From assembly GCF_036017065.1 (NCBI RefSeq), contig NZ_JAYXHR010000001.1:1302001-1366000 (forward strand): a stretch of DNA of 64,000 nt, read 5' to 3'. This stretch comes from Uliginosibacterium sp036017065 (lineage in GTDB: Bacteria; Pseudomonadota; Gammaproteobacteria; Burkholderiales; Rhodocyclaceae). Under the pieces are notes generated by a model. It had not been told where the DNA came from, ran no database searches, and was given only the letters and a program-made list of their open reading frames with translations. Made by a program: the position numbers and the translations under genes. This document shows, one piece after another, positions 42,483 to 51,812 of this stretch (within the stretch, counting starts at the first letter, position 1; the number at the start of each line of letters is the position of its first letter).

Positions 42483-43268
42483 ATGGACCTGCAACTGCAT
42501 GACGACCGGGTGCTGGTGGTCGGCGCCAGCGAAGGCATCGGCTACGCCACCGCCCGCGCACTGGCGAAGGAAGGCGCGCGGGTGACCATCGCCGCGCGCA
42601 CGCCGGACAAGGTGGCCCGCGCGGCGGAAACGCTGACGAAGGAAACCGGCCGCCCGGTCGGCGCGGTGGCGGTGGACGTCACCGATGCGGCCTCCGTGCA
42701 GGCCCTGCTCGACGGCTGGACCGAACCGGCGCTGGACGCGCTGGTGGTGGCCACCGGCGGCAGCCGCCGCGCGCGCTTCGAGGAGCTGGACGACGAAGCC
42801 TGGCTGCACAACTACGAGCACAACGTGCTGGGCGGTGTGCGTCTGGTGCGCGGCTTCCTGCCGAAGCTGCGGGCCGGCAACAGCCCGCGTGTGCTGCTGT
42901 TCGGCGGTGCCGCTGCCAAGATGCCCTACCCCAACCAGGTGGTGTCCAACGTGCACAAGGCCGGCCTGCTGGCGCTGACGAAAACGCTGGCGGCCGAACT
43001 GGCCACCGACGGCATCCGCGTCAACGCCATCAACCCCGGCCGCACGCTGACCCGCCTGTGGCGCGACCGCGCCGAGACCATGGCGCGCGAACAGGAACTG
43101 CCGGTGGACGAGGTGATCGCCCACTTCGCGGAGGAGATCCTCATCGGGCGCTTCGCGCGGGCGGAGGAGATCGCCGACGTGGCGACCTTCCTGCTGTCGG
43201 CGCGCGCCAGCTACATCGTGGGCCAGTCCATCAACGTCGATGGCGGCATCGCGCGCGGGCTGCTCTGA
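42483..43268 (+). CDS. SDR-superfamily protein lacking the usual catalytic residues
   Basis: 261 aa. The cofactor motif 'VLVVGASEGIGYATARALA' and the ending 'YIVGQSINVDGGIARG' are those of classical SDRs. At the active site the sequence is 'LLFGGAAAKM...SNVHKAGLLAL': the catalytic Ser is Gly and the Tyr of YxxxK is Ser, only the Lys remains. It resembles the SDR at 10407-11180 in this respect. Downstream of tctC (9-bp gap), so probably acts on the imported acid or is non-catalytic. Confidence 0.85.
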   Translation: MDLQLHDDRVLVVGASEGIGYATARALAKEGARVTIAARTPDKVARAAETLTKETGRPVGAVAVDVTDAASVQALLDGWTEPALDALVVATGGSRRARFEELDDEAWLHNYEHNVLGGVRLVRGFLPKLRAGNSPRVLLFGGAAAKMPYPNQVVSNVHKAGLLALTKTLAAELATDGIRVNAINPGRTLTRLWRDRAETMAREQELPVDEVIAHFAEEILIGRFARAEEIADVATFLLSARASYIVGQSINVDGGIARGLL

Positions 43269-43322
43269 ACCGGAGAAGCGTGGTTGCACGCCTCTCCTTC
43301 CTCTCTTGCTGAAAGTGAATCC

Positions 43323-44894
43323 ATGACCCGGAAAGCCGGACCCGCCACGCTGCGCCAGTGGCTGAACGACGGCGCGGAGCTGGCCCTCATAGATGTCCGC
43401 GAGCCCGGCCAGTTCGGCGAAGGCCATGCCTTCTTCGCCATCAACCTGCCCTACAGCCGCTTGGAGGTGGACGCTCCTGCGCGCCTGCCGCGTCGCGACG
43501 TGCGCATCGTGCTGATCGACGCCGATGACACCAATGGCGGCGTGGCAGAACGCGCCGCCTCGCGCCTGCATGAAGCCGGCTACACCGACATCAGCGTGCT
43601 GGAAGGTGGCGCTGCAGCCTGGCCGCAATCCGGCTGCGCCTTGTTCAAGGGCGTGAACCTGCCGTCCAAGACTTTCGGCGAACTCGTCGAGCAGGTATGC
43701 CACACGCCGCACCTGTCCGCCGCCGAACTGCAGCAGCGCCTGCAGGACAAGGCACCCCTGCTGCTGGTGGATGGCCGCACGCCGGCCGAGCACCGCAAGA
43801 TGGCCATCCCCGGCGCGCTGCCGGTGCCCAACGGCGAACTCGCCCTGCGGGTGCTCGCGCTGCTATCCGACAAGCAGACACCGGTGGTCGTGCACTGCGC
43901 CGGCCGTACCCGCAGCATCATCGGTGCGCAGACCCTGCGTCACGTCGGCCTGCCCAATCCGGTCATCGCGCTGGAAAACGGCACGCAGGGCTGGCGACTC
44001 GCCGGCCTGGAACTGGAACACGACAGCCCGCGCGAAATTCCCGACATCGAGCTGACTGCGACGCACAAGGCTCAGCGCGAAGGTGCCCACCGCTACGCGC
44101 AACGCGCCGGCGTCGCCTTCCTCGACGCCACTGCCGCGCAGGCCTGGCTCGATGACCCGACGCGCAGCAGCTACGCCTTCGACATCCGTACCGCCGACGA
44201 ATACGCCGCCGGCACCCTGCCCGGCGCACATCACGCACCCGGCGGCCAGTTGGTCCAGGCCACCGACCAGTACGTGGCGGTGCGGCCGGCGCGCATCCTC
44301 GTACTGGATGACGAAGGCATCCGCGCGCCGACGGTCGCCGCCTGGTTGAGCCAGCTCGGCTTCGAGGCCGCCGTCGTCGAAGGCGGCATCCGCGCCGACC
44401 TGCGCCTGCCGACGATCACGCCGCCTGCGCTGCCGGTCGCGCCCACCAGGGCGCAGGCCTCGACCCTGCGTGAGCTGGCCCAGGCCGGCACGCCTATCCT
44501 CGACCTGCGCCCCAGCCTGAACTACCGCGCGGACCATCTGGCCGGCACGCAGTGGACGACACGCGCGCGCATCCGCAGCCATGCCGCGGAAACCGTGGTG
44601 CTGATCGCCGACGACGAAGTGCTCGCCGCGCTGGCCGCTCGCGATCTGCAGGAAGCGGGAACAAAGACGGTACTGCTCGCCGACTGGCAGACCGCGCGGG
44701 ACAGCGGCCTGCCACGTGAAGCCACACCGGACTCACCGAGCGACGCGGAGGCCATCGACTACCTGTTCTTCGTGCACGACCGCCACGACGGCAACCTGGA
44801 CGCGGCACGCCGCTACCTGGCATGGGAAACCGGCCTGCTGGCGCAATGCACCGAGGACGAGCTGGGCGTTTTCCGCCCGCTGCCGCAAGCCTGA
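43323..44894 (+). CDS. Four-module rhodanese-like sulfurtransferase, second paralogue
   Basis: 523 aa. Same plan as 22979-24661: four rhodanese-like modules, with the only catalytic Cys in module 2, 'VVHCAGRTRSIIG' (~residue 197). The shared block 'LFKGVNLPSKTFGELVEQ' between modules 1 and 2 shows common descent. It starts 54 bp after the SDR gene, probably the last gene of the tct operon. Likely role: handling persulfide sulfur in the cytosol. Confidence 0.85.
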   Translation: MTRKAGPATLRQWLNDGAELALIDVREPGQFGEGHAFFAINLPYSRLEVDAPARLPRRDVRIVLIDADDTNGGVAERAASRLHEAGYTDISVLEGGAAAWPQSGCALFKGVNLPSKTFGELVEQVCHTPHLSAAELQQRLQDKAPLLLVDGRTPAEHRKMAIPGALPVPNGELALRVLALLSDKQTPVVVHCAGRTRSIIGAQTLRHVGLPNPVIALENGTQGWRLAGLELEHDSPREIPDIELTATHKAQREGAHRYAQRAGVAFLDATAAQAWLDDPTRSSYAFDIRTADEYAAGTLPGAHHAPGGQLVQATDQYVAVRPARILVLDDEGIRAPTVAAWLSQLGFEAAVVEGGIRADLRLPTITPPALPVAPTRAQASTLRELAQAGTPILDLRPSLNYRADHLAGTQWTTRARIRSHAAETVVLIADDEVLAALAARDLQEAGTKTVLLADWQTARDSGLPREATPDSPSDAEAIDYLFFVHDRHDGNLDAARRYLAWETGLLAQCTEDELGVFRPLPQA

Positions 44895-44989
44895 CACTCG
44901 ACGCCTGTTCTGGACGCATCTGCGCGCGTGTAACGAACCTGCGCACGCGCAGGGGCCTTCATGCAGATAAGGACATGCCGGCAATCCTG

Positions 44990-45002
44990 CTAAGCAAAAC
45001 AG
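44990..45002 (+). promoter_or_regulatory. Candidate sulfur-regulon box before second TauD-like gene
   Basis: CTAAGCAAAACAG matches ATAAGCAAATCAG at 11 of 13 positions, 86 bp before the start at 45089. Confidence 0.45.
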
Positions 45003-45088
45003 GAATCAGTATTTAGCGGCGCGTCGCCGTGCTCGTAGATTTGTCGTCGTCCATACCGAGTGCCTGCCACAGAAGCGGGCCATTGATC

Positions 45089-46012
45089 ATGACGGCATCG
45101 TCTGCAGCTCTGGCATCCACCTCGTCGGCACCACCTCGTGTCGCTGCGCTGTCGCGCCCGGCCGCCATCGACATCCGTCCCTTGCCCGGCCCGCTGGGTG
45201 CGGAGGTCATCGGCCTCGATCTGGACCAAGCGCTGTCTGCCGAAGACTTCGCGCGCATCCACCGCGCCCATCTCGATCACCACGTGCTGGTCTTCCGCGA
45301 CCAGCGCATTACGCCGCAACAGCAGGTGGACTTCAGCCGTCGCTTCGGACCGCTGCAGATCCACGTGCTGCGCAACTTCCAGCTTGCCGGCCATCCGGAG
45401 GTGCTGATCATCTCCAACATCAAGGAAGACGGTCAGCCCATCGGCCTGGGTGACGCCGGCCATTTCTGGCACTCCGACCTGTCGTATGTGGAGCGGCCAA
45501 GCCTAGGCTCGATGCTGCATGCGCAGGAGCTGCCGTCGGAAGGCGGCGACACGCTGTTCGCCAACCAGCACCTGGCCTGGGACACGCTGCCGGACGCGCT
45601 GAAGAAGACCGTCAGCAACCTGCGTGCCGAGCATCACTACTTGGCGCGCTACGAGGAACTGCGTGCGCGCAACCCGTGGCGGCCGAAGCTGACGCAGGCG
45701 CAGATCGACGAAGTGAAACCGGTCGTCCACCCCGTGGTGCGCACGCATCCGGAGAACGGCCGCAAAGCGCTGTTCGTCAGCGAGCACTTCACGACGCGCA
45801 TCGTCGATCTGCCGGAAGACGAGAGCCGCGAGCTGCTGGCGCAACTCTTCGCGCACACCACGCAGGACGCGCTGGTGTATCGCCACCGCTGGCAGCCGCA
45901 TGACATGGTGTTCTGGGACAACCGCGCGGTGACCCACCTTGCTGCCGGCACGTCCGACCACCTGCGCCGCAAGCTCTACCGCACGACCATCGAAGGCAGC
46001 CAGCCGTTCTAG
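45089..46012 (+). CDS. TauD/TfdA-family 2-oxoglutarate-dependent dioxygenase
   Basis: 307 aa from ATG 45089; longer upstream frames give an unlikely N-terminus. The Fe ligands are H-x-D in 'HFWHSDLSYVERP' (~residue 125) and the distal His in 'RAVTHLAAGTSDHLRRKLYR'. It would release sulfite or otherwise oxidise a substrate imported by the next three genes. This is the second of three TauD-family genes in the window. Confidence 0.88.
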   Translation: MTASSAALASTSSAPPRVAALSRPAAIDIRPLPGPLGAEVIGLDLDQALSAEDFARIHRAHLDHHVLVFRDQRITPQQQVDFSRRFGPLQIHVLRNFQLAGHPEVLIISNIKEDGQPIGLGDAGHFWHSDLSYVERPSLGSMLHAQELPSEGGDTLFANQHLAWDTLPDALKKTVSNLRAEHHYLARYEELRARNPWRPKLTQAQIDEVKPVVHPVVRTHPENGRKALFVSEHFTTRIVDLPEDESRELLAQLFAHTTQDALVYRHRWQPHDMVFWDNRAVTHLAAGTSDHLRRKLYRTTIEGSQPF

Positions 46013-46080
46013 GCGCCGCCCGCACTGCCCACGCTACTCACTCATTGCCCACATTCAATCAAACCGCCACAGAGGAAATC

Positions 46081-47124
46081 ATGGCCCTGCCCCGCCCTGC
46101 CACACGTCGCCTGCCGCGCACGCTCGCCACCCTGCTCACCAGCGCCAGCCTGCTGGTGACCGGCCTCGCCACGCCGGGCCTCGCACACGCCGAAGGCCAG
46201 TTGCGCATCGCCGAGCAGTTCGGCGTGGTCTACCTGCTGCTCAACGTGGCGCAGGACCAGAAGCTGGTCGAGAAGCACGGCAAGGCGCAGGGCATCGACA
46301 TCAAGGTGGAGTTCGTGAAGCTGTCCGGCGGCGCCAACGTGAATGACGCGCTGCTCGCCGGCAACATCGACGTGGCCGGTGCCGGTGTCGGCCCGCTGCT
46401 GACGATCTGGGACCGCACCTACGGCCGCCAGAACGTGCGCGGCATCGCCTCGCTGGGCAACTTTCCCTACTACCTCGTCACCAACAACCCGAACGTGAAG
46501 TCGATTGCCGACTTCAGCGACAAGGACCGCATCGCGCTGCCGTCTGTATCGGTCTCGGTGCAGGCCCGTGTGCTGCAACTGGCCTCCGCCAAGCTGTGGG
46601 GCGACAAGGAGTTCGCGCGGCTGGACAAGCTGCAGGTCGCCGTGCCGCACCCGGACGCCGCTGCAGCGATCATCAAGGGCGGCACCGAGATCACCGCCCA
46701 CTTCGGCAACCCGCCATTCCAGGAACAGGAGCTGGCCGGCAACCCGAATGCGCGCGTGGTGCTGAACTCCTACGACGTGCTGGGCGGCCCCGCCTCCGCC
46801 ACCGTGCTGTACGCCACCGAGAAATTCCGCAAGGACAACCCGAAGACCTACAAGGCTTTCATCGACGCGCTGAACGATGCCGCCAAGCTCATCGCCAGCA
46901 ACCCGGAACAGGCCGCCGACATCTTCATCCGCACCAACAACTCGAACGTGGATCGCGCGCTGCTGCTGAAGATCATCAAGAGCCCCGAGGTGCAGTTCAA
47001 GCTGACGCCGCAGAACACCCAGGGTCTCGCCGAGTTCCTGCACCGCGTCGGCGCCATCAAGAACAAGCCCGCTTCGGTGAAGGACTACTTCTTCGACGAC
47101 GCCCACATCAACGGCGGCAGCTGA
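46081..47124 (+). CDS. ABC transporter periplasmic binding protein (SsuA/NMT1-like)
   Basis: 347 aa from ATG 46081 with GAGGAAA upstream. Signal peptide 'LLTSASLLVTGLATPGLAHA'. Mature blocks 'IAEQFGVVYLLLNVAQDQKL', 'NDALLAGNIDVAGAGVGPLL' and 'RIALPSVSVSVQARVLQLAS' are typical of nitrate/sulfonate/taurine binding proteins. The ATPase gene follows after 22 bp. Its ligand is probably the substrate of the TauD-like enzyme just upstream. Confidence 0.87.
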   Translation: MALPRPATRRLPRTLATLLTSASLLVTGLATPGLAHAEGQLRIAEQFGVVYLLLNVAQDQKLVEKHGKAQGIDIKVEFVKLSGGANVNDALLAGNIDVAGAGVGPLLTIWDRTYGRQNVRGIASLGNFPYYLVTNNPNVKSIADFSDKDRIALPSVSVSVQARVLQLASAKLWGDKEFARLDKLQVAVPHPDAAAAIIKGGTEITAHFGNPPFQEQELAGNPNARVVLNSYDVLGGPASATVLYATEKFRKDNPKTYKAFIDALNDAAKLIASNPEQAADIFIRTNNSNVDRALLLKIIKSPEVQFKLTPQNTQGLAEFLHRVGAIKNKPASVKDYFFDDAHINGGS

Positions 47125-47146
47125 GCACCGACAAAGGAAATACAGC

Positions 47147-48022
47147 GTGGCCACCGTGACCAGTCTGAAATCCAGTTCCTTCGAAGGCGCGCCGCTGTTG
47201 CAGGTGGATGGCGTGAGCCTGGAGTACCGCACGCCGCATCACGTGGTGCGCGCGACGCACCAGGTCAGCTTCGACGTGCATGAAGCGGATCGTTTCGTGC
47301 TGCTGGGTGCGTCCGGTTGCGGCAAGTCCACGCTGCTCAAGGCCATCGCCGGCTTCCTGCCGCCGGTGGAAGGGGCGATCCGCCTGGACGGACGCGCGAT
47401 CAGCGCACCGGGACCGGACCGCATCGTGGTGTTCCAGGAGTTCGACCAGCTACCCCCCTGGAAGACCGTGCTGGACAACGTGGCCTTTCCGCTGCTCGCC
47501 TCGCGCAAGCTGGGACGCGCCGAAGCTGTCGAGCGTGCGAAGCACTACATCGACAAGGTGGGTCTCACCCCCTTCACCAATGCCTTTCCGCACACGCTGT
47601 CTGGCGGTATGAAGCAGCGCGTGGCGATTGCGCGTGCGCTGGCCATGCAACCGCGCGTGCTGCTGATGGATGAACCCTTCGCCGCGCTGGACGCGCTGAC
47701 CCGCCGCAAGATGCAGGAAGAGCTGCTCGCGCTGTGGGAGGAGGTGCGCTTCACGCTGCTGTTCGTCACCCACTCCATCGAGGAAGCGCTGATCGTCGGC
47801 AACCGCATCGGCCTGCTGTCGCCGCACCCCGGCCGCCTGCGTGCGGAGATCAACAGCCATCAGTTCGATCTGCTGAGCCAGGGCAGTGCGGAGTTCCAGC
47901 AGACCACGCAGCGCATCCACGGTCTGTTGTTCGACGATGTGGCGAGCAGCGCTGCTGTGCAGTCGGCGCACGCTGGCCTGTTGCATCGCCAGCAGACGGG
48001 ATCGCAAAGGCTCAGCGCATGA
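47147..48022 (+). CDS. ABC transporter ATP-binding protein (SsuB/TauB type)
   Basis: 291 aa from a GTG start preceded by AAAGGAAA. Walker A 'GASGCGKST', Q-loop 'VFQEFDQLPPWKT', signature 'LSGGMKQRVAIARAL', Walker B 'VLLMDEPFAALD' and 'LFVTHSIEEAL' are intact. The permease start overlaps its stop (ATGA). Confidence 0.9.
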   Translation: MATVTSLKSSSFEGAPLLQVDGVSLEYRTPHHVVRATHQVSFDVHEADRFVLLGASGCGKSTLLKAIAGFLPPVEGAIRLDGRAISAPGPDRIVVFQEFDQLPPWKTVLDNVAFPLLASRKLGRAEAVERAKHYIDKVGLTPFTNAFPHTLSGGMKQRVAIARALAMQPRVLLMDEPFAALDALTRRKMQEELLALWEEVRFTLLFVTHSIEEALIVGNRIGLLSPHPGRLRAEINSHQFDLLSQGSAEFQQTTQRIHGLLFDDVASSAAVQSAHAGLLHRQQTGSQRLSA

Positions 48023-48915
48023 ACGCGCCGCTGTCGCCCGCGCAGTCGCTCCCTCCTGATCCGCCGATCCGCCCGGAGTTCGAGCACGCGCTGCCGCCAC
48101 TGTCGCCGCGCGCCGCCGAACGTCCGCTGCCGTGGACGCAGCGCATCTGGCAGCAGGACTGGTTACGCCGCGGGCTCATCCTCGTCGTGCTGGCCATTGC
48201 CTGGGAGATCGCCGCGCGCATCCAGAACAACGACCTGCTCTTCCCCACCTTCCTGCAGACCGGCAAGGCGCTGGTGCAAGGGCTGAGCGATGGCGAGCTG
48301 CTGATGCGTGCCGGCATCTCCATCGGCGTGCTGCTGCAGGGCTATGCGGCAGGCATCCTCGCTGCCTTCGTGCTGACCACGCTGGCCGTGTCCACCCGCT
48401 TCGGCCGCGACCTGCTGTCCACGTTGACGGCGATGTTCAACCCGCTGCCCGCCATCGCGCTGCTGCCGCTGGCACTGCTGTGGTTCGGCCTCGGCAAGGG
48501 CAGCCTCATCTTCGTGCTGATCCACTCGGTGCTGTGGCCGCTGGCGCTCAACACCTACGCCGGCTTCCAGGGCGTGCCGGAAACGCTGCGCATGGCCGGC
48601 CGCAACTACGGCCTGCGTGGCCTGCGCTACGTGCTGCAGATCCTGGTTCCCGCAGCACTTCCGTCGATCCTCGCCGGCCTCAAGGTGGGCTGGGCCTTCG
48701 CCTGGCGCACGCTGATCGCCGCCGAACTGGTGTTCGGTGCCTCGTCCGGCAAGGGCGGCCTGGGCTGGTACATCTTCCAGAACCGCAACGAGCTGTATAC
48801 CGACCGGGTATTCGCCGGCCTGGCGCTGGTCATCATCATCGGCCTGCTGGTGGAGACACTGGGATTCCAGACGCTGGAACGGGTGACGGTGCGCCGCTGG
48901 GGGCTGCAGCGCTAA
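48019..48915 (+). CDS. ABC transporter permease (SsuC/TauC type)
   Basis: 298 aa with a proline-rich ~45-residue N-terminus and six or so helices. EAA loop 'AGRNYGLRGLRYVLQILVPAA' and 'GWAFAWRTLIAAELVFGASSG' are typical of this permease class. Last gene of the 45.1-48.9 kb unit. The tauA promoter region follows at once. Confidence 0.9.
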   Translation: MNAPLSPAQSLPPDPPIRPEFEHALPPLSPRAAERPLPWTQRIWQQDWLRRGLILVVLAIAWEIAARIQNNDLLFPTFLQTGKALVQGLSDGELLMRAGISIGVLLQGYAAGILAAFVLTTLAVSTRFGRDLLSTLTAMFNPLPAIALLPLALLWFGLGKGSLIFVLIHSVLWPLALNTYAGFQGVPETLRMAGRNYGLRGLRYVLQILVPAALPSILAGLKVGWAFAWRTLIAAELVFGASSGKGGLGWYIFQNRNELYTDRVFAGLALVIIIGLLVETLGFQTLERVTVRRWGLQR

Positions 48916-48918
48916 GTT

Positions 48919-48931
48919 CTGAATTGCTTAT
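48919..48931 (-). promoter_or_regulatory. Candidate sulfur-regulon box before tauA
   Basis: ATAAGCAATTCAG on the minus strand, 12 of 13 matches to the box before tctB, 75 bp before the tauA start. The downstream TCGGAAGTCATTCGTTCCG resembles the sequence after the box at 21538. Confidence 0.5.
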
Positions 48932-49005
48932 CGGAAGTCATTCGTTCCGCCGGCACAAAGTGCATTGTTAGAGTCGGCTCCTGCTCACAACGAAGGGAGA
49001 AGAAC

Positions 49006-49986
49006 ATGACAATCAACTTCAGGAACCTGGGTCTGGCGATTTCTCTGGTCGCACTGGCCACCACTACGGCCTCTGCTGCCGACGTCACCGTCGCCTACCA
49101 GACCAGCGTCGATCCCTCCAAGGTCGCGCAAGCCGATGGCGCCTACGAGAAAGCCACCGGCAGCAAGATCAACTGGCGCAAGTTCGAGTCGGGTGCCGAT
49201 GTCATCACCGCCGTCGCCTCGGGTGATGTGCAGGTCGGCTATGTCGGCTCCAGCCCGCTGGCTGCCGCCGCCAGCAAGGGATTGCCGGTGGTGACCTTCC
49301 TGGTTGCTGCGCAACTCGGCTCGGCCGAAGCGCTGGTCGTGCGCAACGGCGCCAACATCAGCAAGCCGGCTGACCTGGTCGGCAAGAAGGTGGCCGTGCC
49401 CTTCGTGTCCACCACCCACTACAGCCTGCTGGCTGCACTGAAGCACTGGAAGATCGACCCGGCCAAGGTGCAGATCCTGAACCTGCGTCCGACCGAGATC
49501 GTGTCCGCCTGGCAGCGTGGCGACATCGACGCCGCCTACGTGTGGGACCCGGCGCTGGGCAAAGCCAAGGAGAACGGCAAGATCCTCGCGACCTCGGCCG
49601 ACGTGGCCAAGTGGGGCGCACCGACCTTCGACGCCTGGATCGTGCGCAAGGACTTCGCCGACAAGAACCCGGACTTCGTGAAGCAGTTTGCCAAGGTCAC
49701 GCTGGACAGCTACGCCGCCTATCGTGCCGACCCGAAGAAGTGGGCCGCCAATGCCGCCAACCTCGAGAAGGTCGCCCGCGTCAGCGGTGCCAAGCAGGAA
49801 GAGATCGCCAGCCTGCTGGAAGGCAACCACTTCCCGCTCGCCAGGGAACAGGCAACGCTGCTCGGCACGCCGACCGTGAAGGCCGTGGCCGACACGTCCA
49901 ACTTCCTGAAGGAGCAAGGCAAGGTGGATAGCGTGCAGTCCAGCTACGCGCCTTACGTTTCGGTCAGCTACGTCCCTGCCAAGTAA
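49006..49986 (+). CDS. tauA: Taurine ABC transporter periplasmic binding protein
   Basis: 326 aa with signal peptide 'SLVALATTTASAAD'. 'VTVAYQTSVDPSKVAQADGA' and 'FESGADVITAVASGDVQVGY' with 'VGSSPLAAAASKGLPV' closely match TauA. 'LRPTEIVSAWQRGDIDAAYV' and 'WDPALGKAKENGKIL' carry the taurine-pocket Trp and Asp. It is the first gene of tauABCD. A hairpin after the stop codon may keep its mRNA level above that of tauBCD. Confidence 0.92.
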   Translation: MTINFRNLGLAISLVALATTTASAADVTVAYQTSVDPSKVAQADGAYEKATGSKINWRKFESGADVITAVASGDVQVGYVGSSPLAAAASKGLPVVTFLVAAQLGSAEALVVRNGANISKPADLVGKKVAVPFVSTTHYSLLAALKHWKIDPAKVQILNLRPTEIVSAWQRGDIDAAYVWDPALGKAKENGKILATSADVAKWGAPTFDAWIVRKDFADKNPDFVKQFAKVTLDSYAAYRADPKKWAANAANLEKVARVSGAKQEEIASLLEGNHFPLAREQATLLGTPTVKAVADTSNFLKEQGKVDSVQSSYAPYVSVSYVPAK

Positions 49987-50005
49987 GGGACTGGCAGCGT
50001 CGGTC

Positions 50006-50032
50006 GGTGGTCGCCTCTGTGGAGGCGTCACC
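50006..50032 (+). terminator. Intercistronic hairpin between tauA and tauB
   Basis: Stem GGTG-CGCCTC with TGTG loop and GAGGCG-CACC, interrupted by a 2+1-nt internal loop, followed by GGCCTTT. Probably an attenuator or 3'-stabiliser after the binding-protein gene. Confidence 0.5.
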
Positions 50033-50083
50033 GGCCTTTCGTCCTTCTGGTCGTCCTTCTGGTGTCCTTCATTCCCCGCGCAC

Positions 50084-50935
50084 ATGTCCGCCCACTCCTC
50101 GTCACCTGTCGTGCCAGGTCTCGTCTTCGAGCGCCTTGGCGTGCGCTACCCCGGCGCGCGTGGTGAAGCCGCCCTGCAGGATGTGAACCTGCACGCCGAA
50201 CCCGGCAGCCTGGTGGTCGCCATCGGCCAGTCCGGTTGCGGCAAGACGACCCTGCTGAACGTGGCAGCCGGCTTCGTGTCGCCGACCTCCGGCCGAGCCT
50301 TGCTCGATGGACAGCCGATCCTCGGCCCGTCCGCCGAGCGCAGCGTGGTCTTCCAGGAAGACGCGCTGCTGCCCTGGCTGAACGTGCTGGACAACGTCGC
50401 GCTCGGCCTGCGTCTGCGCGGCCTGGGCAAAGCGGAGCGGGATGCCCGCGCCCGCGCGGTGCTGGCGCAGGTCGACCTGCAAGGCGCCGAGCGCAAGTTC
50501 ATCTGGGAATTGTCCGGCGGCATGCGGCAGCGCGTGGGCCTGGCGCGCGCATTGGCTACCGATGCACGCGTGCTGCTGCTGGACGAACCCTTCGCGGCGC
50601 TGGACGCCTTCACCCGCGAGCAGATGCAGGAGCTGCTGCTGCGCCTGTGGCGCGCCGATGCGCAGCACGCAAACAGACAGGTGCTGCTCATCACCCACGA
50701 CATCGAGGAAGCGGTGTTCCTCGCATCCGAGCTCGTGCTGCTGTCACCCGGCCCCGGCCGCATCGTCGAGCGCATCACGCTGGATTTCGGTCGTCGCTAC
50801 ATCGCAGGCGAAGCCACCCGCAGCATCAAGTCCGACCCGGCGTTCATCGCGATGCGCGAGCATGTGCTGGACCGCGTCTTCGCACAGCGTGGCGCCAGCA
50901 GTGCCGCACTCGTGACGCATGGAGCACAAGCATGA
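50084..50935 (+). CDS. tauB: Taurine ABC transporter ATP-binding protein
   Basis: 283 aa. Walker A 'GQSGCGKTT', Q-loop 'VFQEDALLPWLNV', signature 'LSGGMRQRVGLARAL', Walker B 'VLLLDEPFAALD' and 'LLITHDIEEAV' are intact. The 'SGGMRQRVGLARAL' form and gene order identify TauB. Its stop overlaps the tauC start. Confidence 0.9.
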   Translation: MSAHSSSPVVPGLVFERLGVRYPGARGEAALQDVNLHAEPGSLVVAIGQSGCGKTTLLNVAAGFVSPTSGRALLDGQPILGPSAERSVVFQEDALLPWLNVLDNVALGLRLRGLGKAERDARARAVLAQVDLQGAERKFIWELSGGMRQRVGLARALATDARVLLLDEPFAALDAFTREQMQELLLRLWRADAQHANRQVLLITHDIEEAVFLASELVLLSPGPGRIVERITLDFGRRYIAGEATRSIKSDPAFIAMREHVLDRVFAQRGASSAALVTHGAQA

Positions 50936-51795
50936 GCCAGAGTGACCTCAGCCTCGCCTTGCCCATCACGCCCGAAGCGCAGGACGCGGATACGCCTGTC
51001 GCGACAACGCAGCGCCGCATCCTGAGCGTCGGGCAGATCAGCGCGCTGACGCTCACCACCCTGCTGTTGCTGTGGTGGGCCGCCACCGCCAGCGGCCTCA
51101 TCGCGCCGCTGTTCCTGCCCTCGCCGCAATCGGTGCTGGCCAAGTTCTGGCAACTGGCGACGCGCGGCTTCATGGACGCGACGTTGTGGCAACACCTTGC
51201 CGCCAGCCTGGGGCGCATCCTGCTCGCCTTGCTGGCCGCCATCGCCATCGGTGTGCCGCTGGGCATCGCCATCGGCCTGTCGCGCGTCGCGCGCGGCATC
51301 TTCGATCCGCTGATCGAGCTCTACCGCCCCATCCCGCCGCTGGCCTACCTGCCGCTGATCGTCATCTGGTTCGGCATCGGCGAACTGTCGAAGGTGCTGC
51401 TGATCTTCCTGGCGGTGCTGGCCCCGGTAGTGATCTCGACGGCTGCCGGCGTGCGCAGCACGAATCCCTCGCGCATCCGCGCAGCACAATCGCTCGGCGC
51501 GACGCGGGCGCAACTGGTGCGTCACGTCATCCTGCCCGGCGCGCTGCCGGACATCCTGACCGGTGTGCGCATCGGCCTGGGCACCGGCTGGTCCACGCTG
51601 GTCGCCGCCGAACTCATCGCCGCCACGCGCGGCCTGGGCTTCATGGTGCAGTCGGCTGCGCACTTCCTGAATACCGATGTGGTGGTGCTCGGCATCATCG
51701 TCATCGCATTGATCGCCGTGGCGCTGGAGGCCTCGCTGCGCGCACTGTCACGGCACCTCGCACCCTGGCATGGCCGCTTTCACGGCAAGGACTGA
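50932..51795 (+). CDS. tauC: Taurine ABC transporter permease
   Basis: 287 aa with six or so helices. 'YRPIPPLAYLPLIVIWFGIG' and EAA loop 'AAQSLGATRAQLVRHVILPG' are close to TauC. It overlaps tauB (ATGA) and precedes tauD by 17 bp. Confidence 0.92.
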   Translation: MSQSDLSLALPITPEAQDADTPVATTQRRILSVGQISALTLTTLLLLWWAATASGLIAPLFLPSPQSVLAKFWQLATRGFMDATLWQHLAASLGRILLALLAAIAIGVPLGIAIGLSRVARGIFDPLIELYRPIPPLAYLPLIVIWFGIGELSKVLLIFLAVLAPVVISTAAGVRSTNPSRIRAAQSLGATRAQLVRHVILPGALPDILTGVRIGLGTGWSTLVAAELIAATRGLGFMVQSAAHFLNTDVVVLGIIVIALIAVALEASLRALSRHLAPWHGRFHGKD

Positions 51796-51812
51796 ACACC
51801 GACATCACCGAC

